From Copromyces sp. CBS 386.78 (taxonomy: Eukaryota; Ascomycota; Sordariomycetes; Sordariales; Sordariaceae), in contig MU839189.1 in assembly GCA_030685235.1 (NCBI GenBank), positions 89,016 through 153,015 on the forward strand: DNA of 64,000 bases, in the 5' to 3' direction. The position numbers were made by a program, and so were the translations under genes. The notes under the pieces are model-generated. The model worked only from the letters and a program-made list of their open reading frames with translations. It was not told where the DNA came from and did not search any database. This document shows, in pieces, positions 23,826 through 34,131 of the stretch; the first letter of the stretch is position 1; the number at the start of each line of letters is the position of its first letter.

Positions 23826-25169
23826 ATGCCCGCTAATTCCGTCGCGGCCCTGCCGTACAACATCAAAATGAAGGAAGAAAGTCAGTCGGGCTCCTTATCA
23901 CCCCTCATCCCTCCACGCCACAATGCCCCTCAACCCCTCGGTCAAGTCCCCCTGCCGCAGACACCACTGACATGGCTTGGAATGACTACAGACACCAAGC
24001 GAAAGGCTACCGAGGAGCCTACCTCTCCCTCGTCGGCGAAGCGAATTAAGCATAGTGACTCGACTGAGGAGACGGAGGACACGAAGAAGCCAAAAATCCC
24101 CGCCATTCCCTTCCCAGAGAAGGCCGCCGTTATCGAAGAGCGCAACGGCGAAATCGAGTTCCGTGTGGTCAACAACGATGGCGAACGCGAAAGCCTGATC
24201 ATTCTTACCGGCCTCAAGTGCATCTTCCAGAAACAACTGCCCAAGATGCCCAAGGACTACATCGCACGCCTTGTCTACGACCGGACCCATCTGTCGATTG
24301 CCATTGTCAAGAAGCCACTCGAGGTAGTTGGTGGCATTACATACCGACCTTTCAAGGGCCGCCAGTTCGCCGAAATCGTCTTTTGCGCCATTTCCTCCGA
24401 CCAACAGGTCAAGGGTTATGGTGCGCACCTCATGTCGCATTTGAAGGACTATGTCAAGGCTACCTCGGACGTCATGCACTTCCTCACATACGCCGACAAC
24501 TATGCCATTGGCTACTTCAAGAAACAAGGATTTACGAAGGAGATCACACTCGACAAATCAGTATGGATGGGCTACATCAAGGACTATGAAGGCGGCACTA
24601 TAATGCAGTGCAGCATGCTTCCGCGAGTACGCTACCTCGAGATGGGCCGCATGCTCCTCAAGCAGAAGGAGTGCGTGCAGGCCAAGATCCGTGCCTACAG
24701 TAAATCCCACATTGTCCACCAGCCCCCCAAGCAGTGGAAAAACGGCGTAACACCCATCGACCCTCTCTCAGTCGAAGCCATCCGCGCTTCAGGATGGAGC
24801 CCAGATATGGACGAGCTTGCCCGCCAGCCACGCCACGGACCCAACTACAATCAGCTGCTGCACCTTCTCAATGATTTGCAGAACCATGCCAGTAGTTGGC
24901 CGTTCCTGGTACCCGTTAACAAAGATGAGGTCCACGACTACTACGATGTCATCAAGGAGCCTATGGACTTGAGTACCATGGAGGACAAGCTTGAGAAAGA
25001 TCAATACAACACGCCCGAAGATTTTATTAAGGACGCCAAGCTCATATTCGACAACTGCCGAAAGTACAATAACGAGAACACCCCATACGCAAAATGCGCC
25101 AACAAGCTCGAGAAGTACATGTGGCAGCAAATCAAGGCGATTCCCGAGTGGTCACACCTCGAGCCTTAG
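23826..25169 (+). CDS. ngf-1: Histone acetyltransferase GCN5 (N. crassa NGF-1 type)
   Basis: The open frame encodes up to 447 residues. Acidic/Ser-rich N-terminus; GNAT domain about residues 100-270 with catalytic Glu in 'FAEIVFCAI' (about 183) and the acetyl-CoA loop '[10 protein letters not shown]' (about 193-202); linker with '[17 protein letters not shown]'; C-terminal bromodomain about 335-440 with 'WPFLVPV', '[15 protein letters not shown]' and '[14 protein letters not shown]'. GCN5 is the catalytic subunit of SAGA/ADA complexes and acetylates histone H3. The protein ends at the usual family terminus (IPEWSHLEP). A likely 111-nt intron (23881-23991, GTCAGT...CTGAC...CTACAG) lies near the 5' end; it is a multiple of three and open, so either form is in frame; if spliced the protein has 410 residues from 23826. 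The start could also be the ATG at 23868. The single TAG at 25167 is followed by an in-frame open frame to 26582. Confidence 0.93.
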   Translation: MPANSVAALPYNIKMKEESQSGSLSPLIPPRHNAPQPLGQVPLPQTPLTWLGMTTDTKRKATEEPTSPSSAKRIKHSDSTEETEDTKKPKIPAIPFPEKAAVIEERNGEIEFRVVNNDGERESLIILTGLKCIFQKQLPKMPKDYIARLVYDRTHLSIAIVKKPLEVVGGITYRPFKGRQFAEIVFCAISSDQQVKGYGAHLMSHLKDYVKATSDVMHFLTYADNYAIGYFKKQGFTKEITLDKSVWMGYIKDYEGGTIMQCSMLPRVRYLEMGRMLLKQKECVQAKIRAYSKSHIVHQPPKQWKNGVTPIDPLSVEAIRASGWSPDMDELARQPRHGPNYNQLLHLLNDLQNHASSWPFLVPVNKDEVHDYYDVIKEPMDLSTMEDKLEKDQYNTPEDFIKDAKLIFDNCRKYNNENTPYAKCANKLEKYMWQQIKAIPEWSHLEP

Positions 25170-25196
25170 AAGGGTGGAAGTCGTGAGGACCGTCAG

Positions 25197-26582
25197 ATGG
25201 AGGAGCAAGATGTTGCCCAAAATGACAATGACAACGCTGTCACACATGGCATATACGAAAACGTTGTTGCCCATGTCGACAATGATAACAATGATGCTGA
25301 TCCCGATTGGAGCGAAAACCGTCCCCCTACCAGCGCTAACCGCGTCGGTCGACCCCCCAAACGTGGCCGTGGTAGGCCAAGGATCCACCAGAGAGGGGGG
25401 AACACCAACAGGGGCCGTAGCACACGGACGCAACCCCAAGCTCAGAAAGAACCAAACGCACCTGATCAACCATCTGGAGAGAAAAAGACTGTCACTCCAT
25501 TTTTTGAAACCAGGAAAACCCGAGCCACCGCTAAGAAGGACGTTTTGGTCTTGCAAGAGGCGATCAGGACTAGCACTGAACCTGACAGTCGTCATGGCAG
25601 CCGGGCACTGTCCGCTGGTGCCGACCAACACACGGTTTACCCTGATTTGCGTGCTTCGATAGCAGGCCCTGAGAAGTCCCGCCACGATTATGCGGTACAG
25701 CCGTTACAGATTCAGAAAACAACAAAGAGGCTACCAGAGCAGGAAATGGATAGTGGAAAGAAGACAGGAGGAGATGGCACTAAGAATAATCTCTTAAATG
25801 GAAGCCAAGGCCATACTCAGGGGTTCATACAGGCACAAGAGCCCCTCATCTACCCAGACGGGTTTAGCAAGTTGGAACAGCAAACTGCGCTAGAGCGGTA
25901 TGGAGATGATATCGTCTCAGAGTTTCGGGCAAAATGGCGAGGAATACTCAAATCCACCGACACCCCGAACCAGGGGAGTTCTGTGGATGTGTGGAAGTCG
26001 CTGTTGGATCCCGGTTTGGCTACTCGATTCCGTGCGTCGCTATCAGCGCGTTATCGTGAATACATCGATTGGTGTAAACAAAAGAAGGAGCAGGGAACGC
26101 CTAAACGAATTACCTCCGGACAGCCTCAGGACCAGCAGCAACAAGAGCAGAAGCAGAAGCAGCCATGGAAACGCCAGCATGAAGAGGGCGGGTCACAAGA
26201 TCGGGACGACTCGCCAGTGCCGCCGCATGCGAAACGACGCAAGCTAGCCACATCACCTCAGCCAAAGGAGACAGGGAAACGGCAACACGAAGAGGTTGAA
26301 TCACAAGACCAGTATGAATCACCAATCTTCTCAGATCCAAGACGAAGTAAGCTAGCGGCAACGCCTCAGTCTGACAGTTCCAGTTTTGAAAATCCTGGAC
26401 CGAACAAGGGTTCCGCATGGCGGGTGATAAGGGAGCCAAATGGGAACTCTGTTACAGACGTTTCGCGGATAAAAGATATGGAAGCGGAGAGCCCAAGCAA
26501 GAAGTTCTCTTTTAGGATTCGGAAGGAACCAATTGCAAAAGCACAGACTCCGAGGAAGAACAACCTTACTGGGAAGCGCTAG
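25197..26582 (+). CDS. AT-hook protein directly downstream of and in frame with GCN5
   Basis: From the first ATG this frame encodes 461 residues. It is open from the codon after the GCN5 stop (470 codons), in the same frame. Residues about 49-65 hold overlapping AT-hook cores, 'VGRPPKRGRGRPRIHQ', which bind AT-rich minor groove. A compact block at about 222-300 ('TALERYGDDIVSEFRAKWRG', 'LSARYREYIDWCKQKKEQ') may fold. Then comes an internal duplication of about 38 residues, each copy starting KRQHEE and ending near KLATSPQ or KLAATPQ. The C-terminus is basic. Length and composition exclude chance. Options: separate gene whose promoter lies in GCN5, second cistron of one mRNA, a GCN5 extension made by stop-codon readthrough or splicing, or a recent nonsense change or sequencing error. 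The ATG context (C at -3) is mediocre. Confidence 0.75.
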   Translation: MEEQDVAQNDNDNAVTHGIYENVVAHVDNDNNDADPDWSENRPPTSANRVGRPPKRGRGRPRIHQRGGNTNRGRSTRTQPQAQKEPNAPDQPSGEKKTVTPFFETRKTRATAKKDVLVLQEAIRTSTEPDSRHGSRALSAGADQHTVYPDLRASIAGPEKSRHDYAVQPLQIQKTTKRLPEQEMDSGKKTGGDGTKNNLLNGSQGHTQGFIQAQEPLIYPDGFSKLEQQTALERYGDDIVSEFRAKWRGILKSTDTPNQGSSVDVWKSLLDPGLATRFRASLSARYREYIDWCKQKKEQGTPKRITSGQPQDQQQQEQKQKQPWKRQHEEGGSQDRDDSPVPPHAKRRKLATSPQPKETGKRQHEEVESQDQYESPIFSDPRRSKLAATPQSDSSSFENPGPNKGSAWRVIREPNGNSVTDVSRIKDMEAESPSKKFSFRIRKEPIAKAQTPRKNNLTGKR

Positions 26583-27181
26583 AAACAACGGGAGGGCCCA
26601 TACACAGTAGAAAAAGAGGCTATTTCCGCTGGTGAGTGAGCGTTGAGCGAAAGAGGATGAGGTAGTCGGTGTGGATTTGACGTGGACATGCAGTTAGGAG
26701 TTTTCTTTTTCTTTCTTTTTATACCCTTTTGATATCCAGAGAATGACTTCCGGTCTGAGCGATTGTGCATAGAAAAAGAGCGTGAGGTTAGTCTACTTTT
26801 AAGCCAAATTCTTTTTTCCATCAATCCATCATCCATGTGCTAGACATGTGTGATGTATCGTCACCAGTTGGTCTGCCTGTGATACGACATACTGGGCTAT
26901 GGCAAGCAAGAACGTCGTTTGGGCAAGTCATCTACCCGGCAAAGGAAAGATTTCATGCGACAGACACAAAGAAAGGTAAGAAACTCTTCCATCAGAACGT
27001 GCGTGGAATCACATTGACTCAACTCAGTATCAATACATGGTATCTCGTGCTACAAGCACCAGCGAACACAAATCACGGATGGATCTTCAACTGAATCCTC
27101 ATCAATGTGAAAGAACAAAGAACAATGTGAATTAACACAAATCATAACAATCATGCTCCTCCTCAACCCCCAAATCACCCA
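26583..27181. other. Convergent intergenic region
   Basis: About 600 bp between the stop codons of the AT-hook gene (+) and trehalase (-), holding both 3' UTRs. It contains a T-rich tract near 26,700-26,725. No gene seen. Confidence 0.5.
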
Positions 27182-29392
27182 TCAAATAGCCGCACGCCTC
27201 TTGAACTTGGCCTTCAGCTTCTCAAGCTTCCCCTTCCTCGCGAACTTCTTGGTGAACTTGGCATCAAACGCATCCAATTCAACAGCTCTCTTCTCTACGG
27301 TAGTGTCGGCCCTCTTGCCCACATGAGCGGGAGTAATATCACCGCAATCTGGCCGCTTGAGCTTGTCACCAAACTTGTCCGCTGCCCAGATCAGCACGCC
27401 ATTGGTCCAGCCGAAGCCTTCCACGACCTCGTACTCGCCTCCGCCACCAGCAACGTTGGTCGAGTTGTCCGAGTACTTCTCGAACATGATGCCCTTGGCC
27501 TCGGACCCGAGACCCTGCAGCTTGGGCGTCTCCGACGTGGATCCGCCGGTGGCGTACCAGGTGCAGAAGGTCGAGTCGACGTAGCGCTGGGCAAGGCGGA
27601 GGGCCAAGTTCTGTGTCTCCTGGTAAGCGGGGTCATCCTCGCCAAAGGTGGCCGGAGTGTTGAGGAGACCGTCCATGAGAACGTGCATGAGGGGTGGCCA
27701 GACATTGGGCTCGTCCCATTGTTGGCCGGTGATGAAGTTCGTAGCGGGGATGCCGCCCGCCTTGTTGTCGAGGAAGTTTTTGACCCGGTCAAAGGCAAGC
27801 TTGACAGCCAGCGGGTTGGCCTTGATCTGGTCTGGGGCGGCGCCAGTCCAGAAGGGGAACATCTGGTTGATAGAAAAGAGAACTTGGTAGCCTTCGGGGG
27901 TGCCGCTGGGCTGCTCGAAAGCAAAGACCTTGGGGTCGGCGGGCACATAAGTATTTTGGGAGGACGATGTTAAGTTATAATCAAAGTAACTCCACAAAGT
28001 CGAGTTCCACATGAGCTTGTACATGGCCTCGCTGCGCTGTTCGGCTTTCTTGGCCCACTCGTCGGCCTCCTCCTTGTTACCCTGCTGAGCAAGGAACTTG
28101 CCGATGGTGACCTCATTCTGGTAGAGAATGGAGTTTAGATCGACAGGAACAGTTTCGAGGACGTTGAGCGAGCGGAGAGGGAAGTACACGTCCCGGGCTG
28201 CGTCGCCAGGGTTCTTCAGCCACCTAGTACTGTAGTCCCATCCTGACTCGGCGCCACTGGCGAGGTTTGCATAGAGCTGTGCCTTCTGGGTATCGTTAAG
28301 AGGATTCTTCTCTGGGTAGATAATACCAGAGGTAGCATAGTAAGACTTGTTGTTGGCGGAAATATAGTCCTCGCGGTATGACTCGGGACGGGGTTGGTTG
28401 TTGTCGACGTGGTATCTGCGGAAAAGGGTGTTAGCCAAACATGCTCAGGGCCGTTGTGGATCATGCTTCTGTAATTTTAACTCACCTCTGGAGAGCATAT
28501 GTCTTTCCGTCTGCGCTGACTTCGACGGTGCGGTTGGTGACCCACCACTCCCACTCCTTCTTCAGAATCGGCACCGCTCTTTGAAGAATGGTGGTATCAT
28601 TGGTGTATTCGACGTAGATCCTGACCATTTGCGTCAAGAGTGGAGGTTGCGAGCGGTTGAGGTAGTAGAGCCTTGCTCCGTTGGGAACAAATCCGATCTG
28701 CTCCACCAAATCAAGGAAGTTCTCAATGGTGTTCTTTGAGATCTCGGTGAAAGCGCCTCCCGTGCGGAGAAGACCTTCAAGGATCCAGAACGAATCCCAG
28801 TAGTAAGGCTCACGGAAGCGGCCACCAGCCACGACGAAGGTACGGTTGACGGGGATGAAGCTGTTAGCGCATCCCGTGCATGTGTCACTCGCGCCAACGT
28901 ATTTCCTGGTAAGGTCTGGCCAGATGTTGATGACCGAGTCGACGAATTGTTTGATCACATCATCATTGACATTGTCGAGAAATGTTGGGGATACGTGGAG
29001 CTGCTCGGTTGGTACCGCCTCAAGCTCGCCTCCAGCGGGTCCGAAGTAGGTGTTGAGGAATTCGTGAAGCTCCGAGTTGTTGCTCAATGGCAGGCTAAGC
29101 TTGCTGAAAGCTTCAAGGACCTCATCGACGGGTTTGATGGTGGGCCTGCGAAGAAGTTGGGTTAATAACGTTTCCATATCACCAGCAAGCGTTGTCTAGT
29201 CACTTACATGTCGACAAAGGTCTTTGAATCGGAAAATGGACGAGCAAGCTCGACTTGGTGAAGAAGCTCGCCATAGCAATAGATCGGCGAGTCACATGGA
29301 GCCGTTACAGAGCCATTGACATACAACGCGCGGGCTCCAGGCAGAATGGCAGCAGCCAGAGGCACAGCTGCCCCAAGGAGTCGTGATACCAT
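27182..29392 (-). CDS. tre-1: Secreted trehalase, GH37 family
   Basis: Three minus-strand exons: 29208-29392, 28486-29145 and 27182-28415, giving 692 residues. Introns are 62 and 70 nt, with GTAAGT...CGCAG and GTGAGT...CCGCAG. The N-terminus (about 1-22) is a signal peptide with a hydrophobic Ala/Leu core. The two GH37 signatures are present: 'AGGRFREPYYWDSFW' at about 168-182 and 'QWDEPNVWPP' at about 513-522; the Asp in 'SGWDYSTRW' (about 342) fits the general acid. The enzyme hydrolyses trehalose to two glucose molecules; the signal peptide places it outside the cell or in the wall. The last 40 residues are Lys/Arg-rich, an unusual basic tail. Upstream is a long, 2-kb intergenic region, leaving room for carbon-source regulation, but I identified no specific site. 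Confidence 0.93.
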
Positions 29393-31370
29393 GTTTGTGG
29401 TGGTTGTGAAGTCAGGACGATGTCGACGTCTTCACTACCTCATAGTCCAAAACTGGCGGTAAGAATTTCGAAAAAGTGTTTTTGGGGAGAGGAGAGGGGA
29501 ATAGCAGGCTTATTATACCAGGACACGGCGAGACAACAGGAAGATTATCCAGATTCCCAACCAGTCAGGTCCAGTGTTTACCGGGCAATTCCTGCAACTC
29601 CGCAAGTTCGGTGAGAAAATCAGGACGGGAAGGAGGTGCCGATGACAAGCGTGGTGATGATGTGGGGAGCACCTGCCAACCCGGTAGACTTTTCACTTAG
29701 CCCCCAGTACTTTTTATATGTAACCTCAGATTCGGTAGTAGTTTCACCCAGTGAGGGCACTCAACAAGGCTCGCTTCAGACCATCTCGTCGTCAGCGGCA
29801 AGCACCCTATGTTCCCTTTGCGGAAATCTGCCCGACTTATAAACTGCAAGGAAACCTGCATGCAGCCCTGCTTCCAGGAAACAGTATCAACATGCGTCGG
29901 CCGTCGAGGTAGGCGAGCATGGCGAGGTCATGCTTGCTCCCCTGCTCCCCTGCACCCCAGCTCGTCGAGAGGAAAAAGTGACGCCGATCCCGTCCTCTCC
30001 GCATTTCTCCAGGTTCCACTGTTTTCTTTGTGATCAGGTCCATCCTGAGTGGGACGGGTCGGCACGAGGAATTTCTGGGGAACGTGAGGAATGTGAACTT
30101 TGTGTCTCATTTTCTGAATCCAGCAACCCGAGTGAATCACGATGTGCAGGATAAGGATATTGTTCTCGTGTTTCCCCAATTCCTTACATGCGGTTATGGA
30201 AGCAAGCAACTGCAAGCACTTTAGGCATCCCATGTCATGCAACAAGGAAAGCTTCCCGCTGTGGATGTCAGGGCCACTCAATCATGTTGGGTTTGCCTTG
30301 CAGAGCATGACACACCCGCAGCAGACAAAGTTCAGGACCGGAGACTCGGCCATCTGGACCTGAGTTGGTACGTTGGCGTCATTCGAATACGCGGAGAAAG
30401 TGACTACTCAAGGTGAGTTCTTGTCGCGTTCTTGGAATTGGCTCGGCGCATATCTTTCGACGAGAGAAAATGCAAAGAGCCATGAAATTGAACACCAATT
30501 CTCACCACGCCTTGACCTCTGACGATCGGAATGTAGAAAAGACGAAGCTGAGTCGAACGAAGAAACATTCTCCCGTCCCCCGCATCCGGGGCGTGTGGTC
30601 AACTCCAACATTTTGGTTGACCCTGTCTCCGGCACTTCATTGACCGCAAGCTCTCGGCGCTCATTCGCTCTTGCTCGGTGACGTCAGGCTGGCTATAGTG
30701 GATCCTGGGAGGTAGGAGTGGGGTCAACTCCATCGCGGGAAGCAAATGTGGGGTGGAGGCCCCCTGTATCGGCGGACAGCGGGAAAGTACCAGTGCGGAG
30801 AGAAGGGCGCTCGGTGTCGACTTTGAAGGTTGTCAGTCGCAACATCACACTAGGACAGGAACACCCGCCTTTTCGATCAACATCAAGTTCAACAGGAGCC
30901 AATCGGTGTGCTCGCTTTCCCGAGATTCCAGTAACCTCGTTGAGCCATTCAGCATTTACATTTCCTCGGAGGATGTAAAATGCCACGGGCTATCTGTTCT
31001 CAAAGGAGAGACATCGACACTTTCAAGTCGCAACAACAGAGAAAGCGGCAAGCTGGAGAAACAATAAATGCCAGCAACAAGAAGCAACTCTCACGAAATT
31101 GAGCTTGGCATCAACAAGTTCCTGTTGGCAACGATGCGCCAAGAAACTGATTTATCAACAACAACACATTAGGATCACCATCTTGGAAGGTGCCTTGCGC
31201 TCGAGTCTTCTCCTTATTCGCTCATCGGCGGTTCCGCCTAGCCCAACCTCAAAGATGCATTTTTCTCGGCCCTTTTATGCATGTAAAGAGCGGGCCGACG
31301 ATTCATGGTGAGGCTTAGACTCTCGGATTAGGTAAATTCTAGAGGTATCGCTAGACGTACCTTACTTACT
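29393..31370. other. 2-kb intergenic region upstream of trehalase
   Basis: Between the trehalase start and the threonine aldolase stop, both on the minus strand. Only short open frames are present, none with recognisable content. It should contain the trehalase promoter and the aldolase 3' UTR. No repeat or RNA gene was seen. Confidence 0.5.
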
Positions 31371-32778
31371 CTATTTGCTCTGGTATTGCGACGTCTCTCC
31401 CTCAGCCTTCTGGAATTCTTCGCCGGCCTTTGTCGCCTTCTCGTGCATGATCGTCTTGAAGATGTTCTCCAGCCTGGGCAGAACAAAGTCACGGTTTTCA
31501 TACGCCTGGTAGCTGATAACCAACCGAGGTGCCCATAGTTTCAGTCCGGCCTCCTTACCGAGTTCATTCATCCTCTCCACCGAGCACTTGGCATCGTTCA
31601 GATCGAGCCACACCATGTTGGTGTCGACAGGATGAAGGAGCTTGCCGCCCAAGCCTGTCCATATCCTCTCGATATCCTTAGCCAGAATATGCGCCCCCTT
31701 CAACTTGCCGCCTTCACCGTTCGGCCCCTTGCCGAACGTTTCGTCAACAGCAACCCTCGCCGCAGCGGCCACTACGCCCGACTGCCTTAGCCCACCACCA
31801 ATCGACTTCCTCACCCACCGGGCATGCTTAATCACGTCCTTGGGGCCAACCAGCACGCTGCCGATGGGCGCACCAAGGCCCTTGGAGAAGCATAGGCTGA
31901 TGGTGTCAAAGCACTCGGCAAACTCGGTAAGGCTTCCGGCGCCAGAGGCCACCGCCTCCCACAAGCGCGCGCCGTCGCAGTGCATCTTGATTCCATTGTC
32001 GCGGGCAAATGCAGAGATGCGGCGCACTTCGGCGAGCGGCATGATCATGCCGTTGAGCGTGTTTTCGAGCTCGATAACGCGAGTGGGGCATGTGTGCACG
32101 TCGTCGTCGAGGTAGACGTTGGCCTTGACGTCTTTGAGGGTAAGATAGACGCCGTTGCTGGGCATAACGGGCTTGAGCGAAGCACCCGTTAGGGATGAGA
32201 CACTATTAAATCATGTTAGGGCTGGTCTTATTAAGCAGTAAACACGAGCACTCACCCTCCAGCCTCATATTTTACGATGTGGCAGCGGGCATCACAGAGC
32301 ACACCATGAGGCGGTTGGGTCAGCAAGGACCTCATAGCCAGCTGGTTGCCCATGGTGCCGGACAAAACGAGGAGGCCGGCCTCCTTGCCGCACAAAGCAG
32401 CGCAGTGAGCCTCAAGGTCGCTGGTGGTGGGATCTTCTTGCGTGACATCGTCGAGCAGAGAGCAAGACTGGATAGCGGCAAGCATGGACGCCGTGGGAGT
32501 TGTCATGGTGTCACCTGAAAATTATGTTAGTCATGGCCGCTTGATTCTCGGTTTCGGACTTCCAGATCCTTACTTCGGAGATCGAAGCCTCCCGGGCCGG
32601 CGCTGCCAACCCAGGCATTTGGGACGTCTGAGACACTCATCTTGAGAGATGTTGTTGAGAAACCACAGGACTGCCGGGCAGACGAAGTAACCACCGGGGT
32701 TCTGAAGTGTGAACGTGAAGCTTGTCGGCCGACGATATTTAGATGGCGGGCAATGGCTCTTAAGGACTGCGCCGGCAT
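31371..32778 (-). CDS. gly1: L-threonine (L-allo-threonine) aldolase
   Basis: Three minus-strand exons, 32574-32778, 32256-32514 and 31371-32202, give 431 residues; introns are 59 and 53 nt with CTAAC branch points. The PLP-dependent fold-type I enzyme cleaves threonine to glycine and acetaldehyde. Visible family features: 'FDLRSDTMTTPT' across intron 1, 'SGTMGNQLAM', 'EAGGVSSLTGA' across intron 2, 'ELENTLNG', 'HCDGARLWEA' and the PLP lysine in 'SLCFSKGLGAPIGS' (about 262). Residues 1-46 look like a mitochondrial presequence, rich in R, S and A with few acids and a 'CGFSTTSLK' end; a second in-frame ATG with good context (AAGATGAG) gives MSVSDVPNAW at residue 47, which would be the cytosolic form. 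The start at 32778 has A at -3. Confidence 0.92.
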
Positions 32779-32822
32779 GGTCAATTAATGTGGCGAAGGA
32801 TTTCCGTCAGATTCGCCGTTGA

Positions 32823-32875
32823 ACACCGGAAGAGGTCTAGAGCTCGCCGGGCTGACCACAGACCTCTTCCGGTGT
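32823..32875. promoter_or_regulatory. 16-bp perfect inverted repeat upstream of threonine aldolase
   Basis: ACACCGGAAGAGGTCT at 32823-32838 and its exact reverse complement at 32860-32875 enclose a 21-nt spacer. The repeat lies 45-98 bp before the aldolase ATG at 32778, so it is in the core promoter or the 5' UTR. It could be a dimeric factor site or, if transcribed, a stable leader hairpin. I know of no matching described element. Confidence 0.6.
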
Positions 32876-34131
32876 GACTCTGCGGGCATACATCGCCGTC
32901 TCCGGTTTATCGGACCCCTGGAGGGCCAATGTTTTCCACTGTAACGGTGCTCCACCTCCTTTGGCATTCAGGGGCCGCAATGGAAATCCACGGCAGAGCT
33001 GCCCCTGTGAGCACGGCCCTCTTTCAGGGCAGGAACAGTCCGGACGTTTTGCTGCGTTTGCTTGAATCAACTTTGGGGCAGCTTCCTCTTTTGACTCAAT
33101 CTTTTGAGGCTATTCGGAGAACTTAACTGCCTGGTTGAACATACCTAATTTCCTCAAGAACCGACACCTGCTTTCCTCACGATAGTTCTGATTTCTGAAG
33201 ATTTTCATCGCCCTGACATGCAATCGCCTGTGAGGCCCTTGCAGATCTTGACATGCCCAGTACTACCACAACCAATGGGACACCGCCTCGAATGGTTTCC
33301 CTCAACGCCAAAGTGAATCATATGTGAACTCGAATGAACAGTCATGATTCAAGTGAGTTCAATGAACAACAAAGTTTTCGATATTCCGAAATTTCATGGG
33401 TGGCCGCTCATCGCACTTCAGGTCCGTCGTACCAAAAGTCGGTGTTCCATTCTGCCCTGTGCTATTGGACCCACATCTTCACTCGGAAACGAATGGGACG
33501 CTGTCCGAAAGTCGTCGGACCCGAGGAGCCGAGCGAGTTCGGGCCCCATCAGCGCACATGGACCTGCCGCGAATGGTGGAGTTTACGGGGTGCACATTGC
33601 AGAATTCGGACACATCTGTTCCTTCCAGAAGAAAATGAATACATAATAGTTCGAAGACGACTCTAAATCACTGGTTTTTGCCAACCCTGATACGCACAAG
33701 ACTCAAGGCAACACGGAAATCCTCCCAGCGTTTACCCTTCATCTTCTGTTTGGACATTTTCACCTCCCATGCAACGGAATCTTTGCCAAAATCTTTCCAG
33801 GTTGATTTGTATTCGCAACACCCCGATTATCCTATCATTAGCTGTCAACAAGCACAATCTGATACCAAACCACGAAGCTGATCTAATCATTTACCTTCCT
33901 TGCTTATACCAATGCAACCTCTACCCATAGCAAATCCCTGATCGATGCCCCTCTAACGGCTCTCCAGTGCAAGGTTCCTCCCTCTCTGAGACAGAACAAA
34001 ACCTCGCTCACATTTCGTACACAACAACCCATTCCCTTTCTCTTCATATCCATTGATTGAACTAGAACCTGACATACCAGGCACTGGAGGACCAGCGCCC
34101 ATGCATCGCCATACACATCTGCCACCAGAGC
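32876..34131. other. Intergenic region
   Basis: About 1.26 kb between the aldolase promoter and the 3' end of the Zn2Cys6 regulator gene. Short open frames on the plus strand around 33,340-33,660 are open in three frames at once and show no family features. Nothing else seen. Confidence 0.5.

Noticed and set aside
25115..25196. A short intron that would splice GCN5 cleanly into the AT-hook frame
   Set aside because: Candidate donors near the GCN5 end either shift the frame or are weak (GTGGCA, GTACAA) with no clear branch point; mentioned only as something to test.
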